From: Boesenbergia rotunda
Lineage: Eukaryota > Streptophyta > Magnoliopsida > Zingiberales > Zingiberaceae
NCBI GenBank assembly: GCA_024364735.1
Contig: JAGFNQ010004013.1
Span: forward strand, 1 to 64,000
Reading direction: 5' to 3'
DNA: 64,000 nt
The notes beneath the pieces are model-generated. The model saw nothing but the letters and a program-made list of their open reading frames with translations, was not told where the DNA came from and searched no databases. Below, in pieces: positions 1 through 11,937 of this stretch (position 1 is the first letter of the stretch; every line of letters begins with the position of its first letter). Position numbers and translations under genes: made by a program.

Positions 1-3000
1 CTGCTGAAGACTGTAGAGCCTTCTGTAAAGCCGGATCAAAAGGCGGTACTGTTAGTTGGTTCCTCGAAGAAAGGTTCTAAGAGGAAGGCCAAAGAACAGA
101 ATAAAGGGAAGAAGAAAAAGGCCAAAAAGACTGAAAAGAAACCAAAAGGCACTTGCCATCATTGTGGCAAGGAGGGTCACTGGCGAAGAAACTGCAAGGT
201 TTATCTTGAGTCCTTGTAGAATAAGGCATCCGATGCCCCATCCTCTTCAGGTATCTTCGTTATTGAATGTCACTCTATTTCCTCAAATACCTGGGTACTT
301 GATACTGGGTGTAGCTCACATATATGTAATGACATACAGGGGCTAAGGAATAGAAGAAGACTCGTCATGGGAGAAGCAGATTTGCGAGTTGGAAATGGAG
401 CAAAGATTGCTGCTGTTACCATCGGAACATATTTGCTAAAGCTCCCCACTGGACGTGTCATAGAATTGGATAATTGTTATTTCGTTCCTTCATTAATAAA
501 GAACATTGTATCTATTTCATGTTTGAATGAAAAGGGTTATTATTTAACTTTTAGTAACAATTGTTGTTACATAACTTTAAATGGCGTTCTTTATGGGAAT
601 GGAACTTTGTGCAATGGCATCTACACGTTAAATTTATCCAGTGACGTTTTCAATATCGAAGTTAGCAACAAACGTGCTCGAATAGATAATCGAATAGACT
701 CCTACACTTGGCATTGTCGTCTTGGCCATGTAAGTAAGAAACGCATGACCGAATTACACCGATGTGGAATTTTGGAATCATTTGAACCCGGTTCATTTGA
801 TACATGCGAATCATGCTTAAAAGGCAAGATGACCAAATTACCCTTTTCCGGAAAAGGTAATCCAGTGGGAGAATTGCTTGGTCTAATACATACTGATGTA
901 TGTGGACCAATCTCAACTCTTGCACAAGGAGGCTATAGCTACTTCATCACCTTTATCGATGATCACTCACGATTCGGGTATGTGTTCTTGATGAATCACA
1001 AATTTTGAGCCTTTGAGAAATCCAAAGAGTTCAGAAATGAAGTAGAGAAACAGCTTGGCAAAAGTATTAAGATACTTCGATCTGATCGAGGTGGTGAATA
1101 CTTGAGTCAAGAGTTTCAAGATTATCTTAGGGACAATGGGATATTATCCCAATGGACTCCGCCGTATACACCACAGCATAATGGTGTATCTGAGAGGTGC
1201 AACCGAACCTTGATGGACATGGTTAGGTCAATGATGAATCATGCAACTCTTCCAAAATCCTTTTGGGGTTATGCACTAAAGACAGCTGTTTACTTGCTAA
1301 ACAGAGTCCCGACCAAGGTTGTCTCTAATACTCCATATGAGATATGGAATAGTAAGAAACCCCACTTAACTCACCTTAAGATATGGGGTTGTCCAGCTTA
1401 TGTGAAGCGGACTGTATCAGACAAATTGGATGCTAAGTCTGATAAATGTCTATTTATTGGATACCCTAAGGAAACGAAGGGTTACCAGTTCTATCATCCC
1501 TTGGAACAAAAGGTGTTTGTTTCAAGGCATGCTGTATTTCTAGAAAAGGAATTTCTTTTACATGAAAATAGTGGGAGTGGCATTGAACTTGATGAAGTTC
1601 AAGAAACTCCAATAGACATTACAGAGACACCTAGTCTAGACCCACAACCAATACCTCATAATGATGAGCTATCAGTTGAACCTAAAACTACACCACCTCT
1701 TCGTAGATCTGATAGGACACGTAATATTCCAGAGAGATACAGATTTCTCATAAGTGAATCGAACGACGTGTTACTCATAGGCAATGACGAACCTATCAGT
1801 TATGAAGATGTTCTGAAAAGTTCAGAAAGGGACAAATGGCTTGAGGCCATGAAGTCGGAAATGGATTCCATGTACGAAAACCAAGTATGGGACTTGGTTA
1901 ACCCACCTGAAGGGATTAAGCCCATAGGGTGCAAGTGGGTTTTCAAGAAGAAAACCGACATGGAAGGTAATGTTGTTACCTTTAAGGCTAGATTAGTGGC
2001 AAAAGGATATCGTCAGAAGCAAGGAATTGATTATGACGAAACCTATTCGCCAGTAGCTATGCTTAAATCCATTCGGATGCTCCTAGCCATAGCAGCTCAT
2101 TATGATTATGAGATATGGCAAATGGATGTGAAAACAGCTTTCCTTAACGGAAACCTGCTTGAGGATGTATACATGATACAACCTGAAGGTTTCACATCGG
2201 TTGATAAAACCAAAGTATGCAAGCTTCGACGATCCATATATGGACTGAAGCAAGCATCTAGGAGCTGGAATATCCGTTTTGATGAGACAATCAAAGAGTT
2301 TGATTTCTCACAAAATCCTGACGAACCTTGTGTGTACAAGAAGGTTAGTGGGAGTGCAGTCGTATTCCTAGAATTATATGTCGATGACATCTTACTTATA
2401 GGAAACGATATATCAGTTTTACAGACAGTTAAAATTTGGTTGTCCAAAACTTTCTCCATGAAAGACCTAGGAGAAGCAACCTATATCCTTGGGATTAGAA
2501 TCTATAGAGATAGATCAAAACGGTTGCTTGGTCTTTCGCAGTCTACATGTATAGACCGAGTGCTAAAAAGGTTTAGCATGTCAGAATCCAAGAAAGGTTA
2601 CCTTCCCATCAGGCATGGGATCAACCTTTCAAAGTTTATGTGTCCGCGCACAGAAGATGAGAGGATTTGCATGAATAAGATTCCCTATGCATCCGCGATA
2701 GGATCTATCATGTATGCTATGTTATGTACTAGGCCTGATGTATCGTATGCTTTGAGCGTCACAAGAAGATACCAGTCGGATCCAGGAATGGATCATTGGG
2801 CGGCTGTCAAGACAATCCTTAAGTACTTAAGAAGAACTAAGGATGTGTTCCTAATATATGGAGAAGGAGATATGGTAATACGTGGGTATACAGATGCCAG
2901 TTTCCAGACAGATAAGGATGACTCCAAATCACAGTCTGGATAGGTATTTACTTTGAATGGAGGCGCAGTAAGTTGGAAAAGTTCCAAACAAGACACCGTA

Positions 3001-3372
3001 GCGGATTCTACCACGGAAGCGGAATACATCGCAGCTTCTGAAGCAGCAAAGGAAGCAGTCTGGATCAAGAAGTTCGTCTCCGAACTTGGCGTGGTTCCAA
3101 CCATTGATGAAGCAGTGCCGGTTTACTGCGACAACAATGGAGCTATTGCACAAGCAAAGGAACCAAGGTCTCATCAGCGATCCAAACACGTGCTTCGCCG
3201 CTATCATCTGATCAGAGAGATTATAAGTAGGAATGACATACAAATTGAGAAAATTCCCACTGAAAGGAATTTAGCGGATCCTTTAACTAAGGCCTTGCCT
3301 CAAAACAAGTTTGAGGGTCATGTTAGAGCCTGTGGTATTGGATACCGTAGCGATAATTTGTTAGTGATATGA
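1..3372 (+). pseudogene. Copia gag-pol polyprotein, 3' part, three nonsense codons
   Basis: This would encode the retrotransposon structural and enzymatic polyprotein. Frame 1 stays open across the whole stretch except for TAG at 217, TGA at 1006 and TAG at 2941. Visible in order: a lysine-rich gag tail; a CX2CX4HX4C knuckle (CHHCGKEGHWRRNC, about 154-195); a protease motif LDTGCSSH (about 298-321); the integrase zinc region (HCRLGH then CESC, about 712-825); the integrase core with HTDVCG and GVSERCN; reverse transcriptase with YVDDIL near 2377; and RNase H with TDASF, EAEYIAASE and DNNGAI. The second copy at 5654-7284 has a tyrosine codon where the 2941 TAG stands, so that stop is secondary. 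No frameshift is seen, so decay is recent. The copy cannot make full-length Pol. Confidence 0.9.
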
Positions 3373-5653
3373 GAGAAGTGTCCTAAGGCAATCGCCTTAT
3401 GATTGTAAACATTTATTTTAATAAATGATAATTCACTATTTGAGTATACATGTTTGTGTATTTGATTGGGATCTTATACTCATCTACTGAATGTCCGCAA
3501 TACAATTCACAGCATAAGAGAATTTGTGATGGGATCACAACTAGTGATTATCTCTACATGTGCAATTGTGAAGTATTGAAATTATCCCTAGTCGATGAAT
3601 TGATAAATACGGACGCTATCAATTCTGTTGAGACTAGCATGAGTTATTCTCTAATCAGCTGATTCTCACTGGCTGGTGACATTGGGATGTCCGGAGATAA
3701 ACATGGATGCTAGTTAAGGGAACTAGTTCATTGGAGTGACTAGCTGTAAGACTTCATATGATTATCTATATAGATATGACAATGAAGTTCTTACTGCAGC
3801 TTAAGTGCGATGTTCCTTTGACTTGCGGTGTTCAAGTCATCTTGGTCATGGAGACTTATACTTTAACATCTTAAGCAAGCATCTCCAAGGAGGTGTGGAC
3901 CCAGGATGATTGGGTATAAGCCGAAGTGCCCGAAGATGTTTGAACAGCCTACAAAGGATTCACCACTCCTTGCGAGGAGATGTATACCCAGGCCTATAGT
4001 CGGATTGTTACTCAAAACCTCTGGCCAGAGTATATCATGTTAAGAGTGCGAGTCTCTTAAATACATGAGAGTAATTAGAAATCCAAAGGACGAGAAAGAC
4101 ACTACTTGGGCTAGGTGTGACGTAGTCAGTCTAGTGGGGACTGACACAAACAGACCATGTCCTGAACCAAGTGGGTATAAGATGGTGAAGGGAATGGGGC
4201 ATGATTCATTAGAGCTGTTGAAGGGTTTCAGAATTACTTCTGAGGTCAACCGTTGATCTTTCGATTAATTGGGGGTCATGATGTACTACTAGGTGCCACT
4301 CATGATCGTTCTATAATTAGTTGATTATAGATGGCCAACATAAATCGAAAGCCTATTTAGTCACACGCACTACGAGTAATCCGAGGGATTTAAAACGAGT
4401 TGAAAATTGGATTTTCCGATCAAGAGAAATAAGTCGAATCTGAATTTATTAGAGGCGCAATGGAAGCTAAAATTGGCTAAGTCTTTTGAAGGCTTTTTGG
4501 GCGAATTAAATAAGTTTAATTCGCGGCGGTTCGGCTCGGTTTTGGCCGACCAAAGAGGGTGCCAAACCCTTTGGTTTGGCCGACCACATTAAAGGGAGAA
4601 AACCATTTTATTTGGTTTAATTAATAAAATAGATCTAGCGAGATTTATTTTATAAATTATGGATAAACAAATTTATATAAAGAAATTTATATAAATAAAT
4701 TTATAGAAATTTATTCCTTTTTATGGGAGTTAAAATAATCCATGAATTGGTTTATTTTAATTTTATAAAATCAATTATGAATTGATTTTTCATAATAAGG
4801 AAGTTTATAAATTTCTTATAAAATTTATTCCATAATTTAAAGAGATGAAGAATTTATTTTATTATAAATTAGTTGTAATAAAACTAGGCATAACGGAATA
4901 AGTCATAAGAAATTTTATAAGATAAAATTCTTATAACTAATTCCGTTAATTCTGTTAAGAGGAGACTTAGCAAGGGAGATGCAACTATATAAGGAACCAA
5001 AGGGAAGCCTTTATTCCTAACCAATCGATATAGAGCTCCCTCTCTCTCTCTCTCTTTTATCTTCTCCTTCCCTTCTCCCCACCTAGGGCCGGCGCCCACA
5101 TTGAAGCTTCTAGGGCCGGCGACCCATGAAGCACCTTCCTCCATCTAGGGCTGGCGCAAACCCCTCCTCCCCTCTTGGTTGCTGTGAGCAATTAAGAAGA
5201 AGGAGAAGCCAACCAAGAAGAAGAAGAAGCGGATCTCATCTCCTTCCCTCTCGGAATTCGATTCCGTTTCTTGGTGGTTAGTTTCCTATTTATTCTCTTG
5301 TTCTTCTTTGTTGTGCCTTTAGAGAATTTAGTAGTTCTCGTCGGCACAAAACTCGTGGCTTTGCGATGTCATCCCGAAGAGAACTCGGCGTGGACGCGAA
5401 TAGAGGCGGAGCTTCCAAGGGACGCTACGGTTGGATCTCGTCCCTTACTTCGAGTTACGAGAGGTACTTAGTAAATTAGTTTACTTTTCCGCAAAGTTTT
5501 AATTTATGATTATGTCAACACATCATAAGGTTGCATGCTAGATACGTGGTTAAAATAATTTAGGAAATTATTTTATGCTAACTCTTTCGCTGCACGTAAA
5601 AATTTAAAATTTTACGAACCCGTATCCTTGTCGACATGCACCCGGTCCCAACA
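3359..5653 (+). repeat. Copia 3' LTR (2295 bp)
   Basis: Termini are TGTTAG and CCAACA. It is collinear with the solo LTR at 7493-9729 apart from scattered substitutions and small indels. A TATA-like ACTATATAAGG lies near 4986, followed by a pyrimidine-rich leader with a (CT)n run near 5038-5057 and GGCCGGC-rich sequence. The last 12 bp of the polyprotein frame overlap the LTR start. I see no clear polypurine tract just before 3359, which is unusual. The 70-aa and shorter ORFs inside it are not credible genes. Confidence 0.9.
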
Positions 5654-7284
5654 AGACCCACAACCAATAACTCATAATGATGAGCTATCAGTTGAATCTA
5701 AAACAACACCACATCTTCGTAGGTCTGATAGGACACGCAATATTCCAGAGAGATATGGATTTCTCATAAGTGAATCGAACGACGTGTTACTCATTAGCGA
5801 TGACGAACATATCAGTTATGAAGATGTTCTGAAAAGTTCAGAAAGGGACAAATGGCTTGAAGCCATGAAGTCGGAAATGGATTCCATGTACGAAAATCAA
5901 GTATGGGACTTGGTTAACCCACCTGAAGGGATTAAGCCCATAGGGTGCAAGTGGGTTTTCAAGAAGAAAACCGACATGGATGGTAATGTTGTTACCTTTA
6001 ATGCTAGATTAGTGGCAAAAGGATATCGTCAGAACAAGGAATTGATTATGACGAAACCTATTCGCCAGTAGCTATGCTTAAATCCATTCGGATGCTCCTG
6101 GCCATAGCAGCTCATTATGATTATGAGATATACAAATGGATGTGAAAATAACTTTCCTTAATGGAAACCTGCTTGAGGATGTATACATGATACAACCTGA
6201 AGGTTTCACATCGGTTGATAAAACCAAAGTATGTAAGCTTCGACGATCCATATATGGACTGAAGCAAGCATCCAGGAGCTGGAACATCCGTTTTGATGAG
6301 ACAATCAAAGAGTTTGATTTCTCACAAAATCCTGACGAACCTTGTGTGTACAAGAATGTTAGTGGGAGTGCAGTCGTTTTCCTAGTATTATATGTCGATG
6401 ACATATTACTTATAGGAAACGATATATCAGTCTTACAGACAGTTAAAATTTGGTTGTCCAAAACTTTCTCCATGAAAGACCTGGGAGAAGCAACCTATAT
6501 CCTTGGGATCAGAATCTATAGAGATAGATCAAAACGGTTGCTTGGTCTTTTGCAGTCTACATATATAGACCGAGTGCTAAAAAGGTTTAGCATGTCGGAA
6601 TCCAAGAAAGGTTACCTTCCCATCAGGCATGGGATTAACCTTTCAATGTCTATGTGTCTGCGCACAGAAGATGAGAGGATTTGCATGAATAAGATTCGTT
6701 ATGCATCCGCGATAGGATCTATCATGTATGCTATGTTATGTACTAGGCCCGATGTATCGTATGCTCTGAGCGTCACGAGCAGATACCAGTCTGATCCAAG
6801 AATGGATCATTGGGAGGATGTCAAGTCAATCCTTAAGTACTTAAGAAGAACTAAGGATGTGTTCCTAATATATGGAGAAGGAGATATGGTAATACGTGGA
6901 TATACAGATGCCAGTTTCCAGACAGATAAGGATGACTCCAAATCTCAGTCTGGATACGTATTTACTTTGAATGGAGGCGAAATAAGTTGGAAGAGTTCCA
7001 AACAAGACACCGTAGCGGATTCTACCACGGAAGCGGAATATATCGCAGCTTCGGAAGCAGCAAAGGAAGCAGTCTGGATCAAGAAGTTTGTCTCCGAACT
7101 TGGTGTGGTTCCAACCATTGATGAAGCAGTTCCGGTTTACTGCGACAACAATGGAGCTATTGCACAAGCAAAGGAACCAAGGTCTCATCAGCGATCCAAA
7201 CATGTGCTCCATAGCTATCATCTGATCAGAGAGATTATAAGTAGGAATAATATACAAATTAAGAAAATACCCACTGAAAGGAAT
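5654..7284 (+). pseudogene. Second copia pol fragment (RT-RNase H), truncated at both ends
   Basis: This is a near-identical copy of 1639-3270 (RT start through most of RNase H). It begins at once after the LTR end CCAACA, with no primer-binding site, gag, protease or integrase. It contains YVDDIL and the RNase H motifs DASF and DNNGAI. Two single-base losses break the frame relative to the first copy, near 6033 and near 6131. The fragment stops near 7284 (after CACTGAAAGGAA), short of the family's pol terminus and 3' LTR, and runs directly into gypsy LTR sequence. This is a deletion or recombination product, not a complete insertion. Confidence 0.88.
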
Positions 7285-7451
7285 TAGTACTTTCAGCATG
7301 TTTATGAATTGTTAGTTCAGTAAATAGTGAAATAAGAATTTTCGAAATTCTCCAGTTGGTTTAGTATTATTAGAAATCATTAGTCAGTCAGTTAGTTAGT
7401 AGTTAGTAGTGATCCGCCTTAAAGCTTAGTACCAGAAGGTGGGTCGTTACA
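7285..7451 (+). repeat. Gypsy 5' LTR, 3' end only
   Basis: It matches the end of the 3' LTR (about 16742-16910) with small differences, including the shared terminus GGGTCGTTACA. The upstream 2.2 kb of the LTR is replaced by the copia fragment ending at 7284. Similarity begins at TTAGTACTTTCAG, giving the junction within a few bases. Confidence 0.85.
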
Positions 7452-7454
7452 GAG

Positions 7455-7466
7455 TAGTATCAGAGC
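7455..7466 (+). other. Gypsy primer-binding site
   Basis: TAGTATCAGAGC, four bases after the LTR end, differs by one base from the usual TGGTATCAGAGC complementary to the 3' end of initiator tRNA-Met. Its position just inside the LTR and its place ahead of gag fit minus-strand priming. Confidence 0.75.
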
Positions 7467-7487
7467 AAGTTCCATCTTTCCTCACAC

Positions 7488-9734
7488 ACATCTGTTGGTA
7501 ATGTGAGAGAACTGTCCTAAGGCAATCGCCTTATGATTGTAAACATATACTTTAATAAATGAATATTCACTATTTGAGTATACATGTTCATGTATTTGAT
7601 TAAGATCTTAAACTCATTTACTGAATGTCCGCAATACAATTCACAGCATGAGAGAATTTGTGATGAATTCATAACTAGTGATTATCTCTACATGTGCCAT
7701 TGTGAAGTATTGAAATTATCCCTAGTCGACGAATTGATAAATACGGACACTATCAATTCTGTTGAGACTAGCATGTGTTATTCTCTAATCAGCTGATTCT
7801 CACTGGCTGGTGACATTGGGATGTCCGGAGATAAACATGAATGCTTGTTAAGTGAACTAGTTCATTGGAGTGACTAGCTGTAAAACTTCATATGGTAATC
7901 TACATATAGATATGCCAATGAAGTTCTTACTGCAGCTTAAGTACGATGTTCCTTTGACTTGCAGTGTTCAAGTCATCTTGGTCATGGAGACTTATACTTT
8001 GACATCTTAAGCAAGTATCTCTAAGGAGGTGTGGACCCAGGAAGGTTGGGTATAAGCCGAAGTGCCCGAAGATGTTTGAACAACCTACAAAGGATTCACC
8101 ACTCCTTGCGAGGAGATGTATACCCAAGGACTATCGTCGGATTGTTACTCGAAGCCTCTGGCCAGAGCATCACATGTTCAGAGTATGAATCTCTCAGAAA
8201 CATGAGAGTAACTAGAATCCGTTGGACGAGAAAGACATTACTTGGGCTAGGTGTGACGTAGTCAGCCTAGTGGGGACTGACACACATAGACCGTGTCCTG
8301 AACCAAGTGGGTATAAGATGGTGAAGGGAATGAGACACGAATCATTAGAGCTGCTGAAGGGTTTCATAATTATATCTGAGGTCAACCGTTGATCTTTCGA
8401 TTAATTGGGGATCATGATGTACTACTAGGTGCCACTCATGATCGTTCTATAATTGATGAATTATAGACGGCCAACATAAATCGAAAGCCTATTTAGTCAC
8501 ACGCACTACGAGTAATCCGAGGGATTTAAAACGAGTTGAAAATTGGATTTTCCGATCAAGAGAGATAAGTCGAATCTGAATTTTCAGAGACGCATCGGAA
8601 GCTTAAAATGGCTAAGTCTTTTGAAGGCTTATTGGATGAATTAAATAAGTTTAATTCGTAAGGGTTTCGGCTTGGTGTGGCCGGCCAAAGAGGCTGCCCA
8701 CCCTCTTTGGTTTGGCCGGCCACAAGGAAGATGGGAAGCAAAATTGTTTGGTTTAAATTATAAAATAAATCAAGCGTGATTTGTTTTATAAAATTATGGA
8801 TAAAGAAATTTATATAGAGAAATTTATAGAAATTTATTCTTTTTATGGAAATTAAAATGAACCATAGATTGATTTATTTTTATTTTATAAAATCAATTAT
8901 GAATTGATTTTTCCATGATAAGAAAAATTTATATAATAAATTTCTTGTGTAAATTTATTCCATAATAATAGGGGAGACATGGTTGTTTTTATTATAAATT
9001 AAGTTATAATAAAAACTTGGCATAACGGAATAATTCATAGAAAAATTTATAAGATAAATTTCTTATGAAAACTAATTCCGTTATAAGGAGACTTGTCGAT
9101 AAAGAGGCTACTATATAAAGGCACCAAGCAAGGCTTGGAAATTAATTCAAGAGATCAAGGATTCTTGCCTAGCCTCTCTTCCTCTCCTTTTCTCCCTCTC
9201 CCTCTAGGGCCGGCTACCCTCTCCCTCTCCTAGGGCCGGCTGCCCTCCCTTCCCTTGCCGTGAGCCACCACCAAGAAGAGGCCGAAGAAGAAGAAGAAGC
9301 GGGGCGCGACTCCTTCCTTCCTCCAGGAATCTTGATTCCGTTTTTTCTTTTGGTGGTTAGTTTTCCATCTCTCTCTTGTTACTCTTGTCGTGACTTTGGA
9401 GAAACTAGTAGTTCTTGTCGGCACGAAACTTGCGGCTTTGCGAAGTCATCCCAAAGAGAACTCGGCGTGGACGCAAATAGAGGCGGAGCTTCCAAGGGAC
9501 GCTACGGTTGGATCTCGTCCCTTACTTCGAGTTACTCGAGGTATTCAATAAATTAGTTTACTTTCTGCAAAATTTTAATTTATGATCATGTCCACACAAC
9601 ATAAGGTTGCATGCTAGATACGTGGTTAAAATAATTTGAGAAATTATTTATGCTAATTCTTCCGCTGCACGTAATTATTTTTTTAAATTACGAACCCGTA
9701 TCCATGTCAACATGCACCCGGTCCCAACAACATC
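7488..9734 (+). mobile_element. Copia solo LTR with perfect TSD, in the gypsy leader
   Basis: The LTR (7493-9729, TGTTGG to CCAACA) is flanked by the direct repeat ACATC at 7488-7492 and 9730-9734. The gypsy leader continues on both sides, so insertion was between the primer-binding site and gag. No internal sequence remains, so recombination between the two LTRs of a full insertion is the likely origin. A TATA-like CTATATAAAGG is near 9111. It is the same family as 3359-5653. No gene is supported inside it. Confidence 0.93.
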
Positions 9735-9950
9735 AGCATCAGACCTGTAGCTTCTAAGTAAGAGTATCTCTCACATTACTATATTTTCTTGCTTTCAGAA
9801 TTATAGTATTTACATGTTATTCATGCTATCTGTTTTCTAGTCAGTTCTTGTTTGCATTTAACGGATACATGTTTAATACCTCAGTTTATATCTGATAGCA
9901 TGTTTTTAGAATTGAAATATGAACTGTAGGACCCTCTTCTATTTTAGATA
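9735..9950 (+). other. Gypsy 5' leader
   Basis: Non-coding AT-rich leader between the solo LTR and the gag start codon at 9951. Together with 7467-7487 it forms the original untranslated leader. No splice site or upstream ORF of note was seen. Confidence 0.6.
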
Positions 9951-11841
9951 ATGGCAAGAGGACGCTCAGCTAGTAGAGCACCAGTTACTGAACCTCAGCA
10001 GGAGGCAGACCACTCAGTGCCTCTAGTGGACCTGACAGAGGTAGTAGCACCACTACAGAGACAAGTAGCAGAACAGCAGCAAGTAATTGCTACTCTAACA
10101 GCTAATCAGCAGGCTACTCCCACTGTTATCCTAGAGCCCCAGGTGGAGACGCCGATAGTGACGGAGGTTCCACCTGTGGCGCCGGTCCCACCAGACATGC
10201 CAGTAGCCCCAGCAAAAAGGGAAGCTTATCTGATCCAGTGGCAGAAGATCAAGCCAGAGACCTTCTCAGGCACCAGTGAACCATGGGATCCCCAAGCTTG
10301 GTTCAAGACCCTAGAGAGTACCATGGAGCTCCTAGACTGGCCAGAGCATGAGAAAGTGAAGTGCACCTCCTTCTGCCTAGCCGGAGACGCATGTATGTGG
10401 TGGGAGCGTATCAAGATAAAACGCCCAGTCAATCAGATGACCTGGGCTAGCTTTGAAGAAGAGTTCTTTGAAGAATTCTTCCACATGCGGGTCACAAACC
10501 GCCACTACAACGAGTTCACAGAATTTCGGCAGGGCAACCAATCAGTAGAGGAAGCCGTGAAGAGATTCAACAGGTTGGCGCGTCTGTGTCCCGAATTAGT
10601 CAACACCGAACGAGAGCGAGTCAGGCTAATGCTCAAAATGCTAAGGCCAGAGATAGCACTGAATGTGGCCAGCGGCATCCATAGGCCGCAAACCTCAGAA
10701 GAACTAGTGAGCAGTGCTCTGATCACCGAGCATTACCTGAACAGCATGCGGCAGCAGAAGATAGTCATGACAGAGAATAAGGGCCAAGGCAGTAGCACAG
10801 GAACTTAGAAACCCCAGGGCTCCAACTCTAACTGGAAAGGAAAGAATCAAGGCAAAAGAAAGCAGTGGAACAATCCAAAAGGGGAGACAGCTAACAAGCA
10901 AACCAAGTATCCCACCTGTTCCACGTGTGGTAGACAGCACTCAGGAGTTTGCCGCCTGGGCACACGAGGGTGCTACACCTGTGGTCAGGAAGGGCATATG
11001 GCCAAGCAATGCCCTAACAAGGCCAACTTACCTCCCCCACAGCCTATTCAGTATGGAGGTAAGCTGGCCCAGCTTCACCTGATGCAGGCTGCACTAGAGG
11101 GTCCTCAGATCAGTCAAGGCAGATTAGAAGCTCCACCAGCTACTACCAATGCACGGGTTTTCTCACTGACCAGAGAGGATGTAGCCACTGCCTCTACAGT
11201 TGTTACAGGTCAGATTAGTATTTTAAACCTGCATGCATCTGTACTTTTCGATACTGGGGAAACCCATTCATATGTATCCAGGACATTCGCCAAAAATCTA
11301 GCAGTACCTCCAGATGTACTTAGTGGTCAGTTCCTGACTACTCTGTCCTCCGGAGACATCATGGCATCTACGCTCTGGCTCCATGCCATACCAGTCAGCA
11401 TTTCAGACAGAGAGCTTTACTGTGATCTGGTAATACTGAATATGTCCGACTATGATGTCATTTTTGGGATGGACTTCCTGAGCAAATACGGCGCTTCCAT
11501 AGAGTGCCGAAAAAGGAAAGTCATATTCCAACCAGAGGCAGGAGAGCGGTTTGAATACATCGGAGAACCGAAGAAGGCCAAGAAATTTCTCTCAGCCATG
11601 AAAGCACAGAAACTGCTGAATACTGGATGTACTGGATTTCTAGCACATGTAGTCAATACCACGCAAGAGAAGGACCAAAAGCTAGAAGAGGTCCGAGTGG
11701 TATGCGACTACCTAGCAGTTTTCCCTGATGAGCTACCAGGCCTAGTACCAGACAGAGAGATTGAATTTGAGATCAAACTCGTTCAGGGTACAAACCCGAT
11801 CTCGAATGCACCATACCGTATGGCTCCAGCAGAATTGAAAG
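9951..11841 (+). pseudogene. Gypsy gag-protease (one in-frame stop)
   Basis: This encodes the capsid-like Gag and the aspartic protease of the chromovirus. One frame runs from ATG 9951 to the inverted insertion at 11842, broken only by TAG at 10806-10808. A retrotransposon gag capsid domain spans residues of about 90-240 (WWE, FEEEFFEEFF, RLARLCPE). After the stop come two cysteine-rich stretches, including the CCHC knuckle CYTCGQEGHMAKQC near 10974-11015. The protease motif LFDTGETHSY is near 11250, followed by the conserved DVIFGMDFL segment near 11455. The frame then enters the start of the RT linker (NAPYRMAPAELK) and is cut by foreign LTR sequence. Confidence 0.88.
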
Positions 11842-11937
11842 TGTTGGGACCGGGTGCATGTTGACAAGGATACGGGTTCGTAAAATTTTAATTTTTACGT
11901 GCAGCGGAAGAATTAGCATAAAATAATTTCTCAAATN
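11842..11937 (-). repeat. Inverted copia LTR tip ending at an assembly N
   Basis: From TGTTGGGACC the sequence is the reverse complement of the last 95 bp or so of the copia LTR (compare 5560-5653). It stops at an N at 11937, and gypsy RT resumes at once. A real insertion would need its other end and a target duplication. The single N most likely marks a closed or collapsed gap where a copia copy was not assembled. Roughly 60-70 codons of the gypsy RT N-terminus are absent across the join. Confidence 0.85.

Larger units (their letters stand above)
1..5653 (+). mobile_element. Ty1/copia element (Tork-type), 3' part with complete 3' LTR
   Basis: The window opens inside the gag of a copia element. 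Internal sequence runs to 3358 and is followed by a 2.3 kb LTR (3359-5653). Domain order is gag knuckle, protease, integrase, reverse transcriptase, RNase H, which is the copia order. The LTR starts TGTTAG and ends CCAACA. A second LTR of the family at 7493-9729, fixed by a target duplication, confirms both termini. The 5' LTR and most of gag lie left of the window. A second internal fragment of the same family follows directly at 5654 instead of host DNA, so this element took part in a rearrangement. Confidence 0.9.

Noticed and set aside
2106..2459. Minus-strand ORFs opposite copia and gypsy pol (also 6078-6473, 2793-3243, 42280-42543)
   Set aside because: Shadows of the plus-strand reading frames with no independent features.
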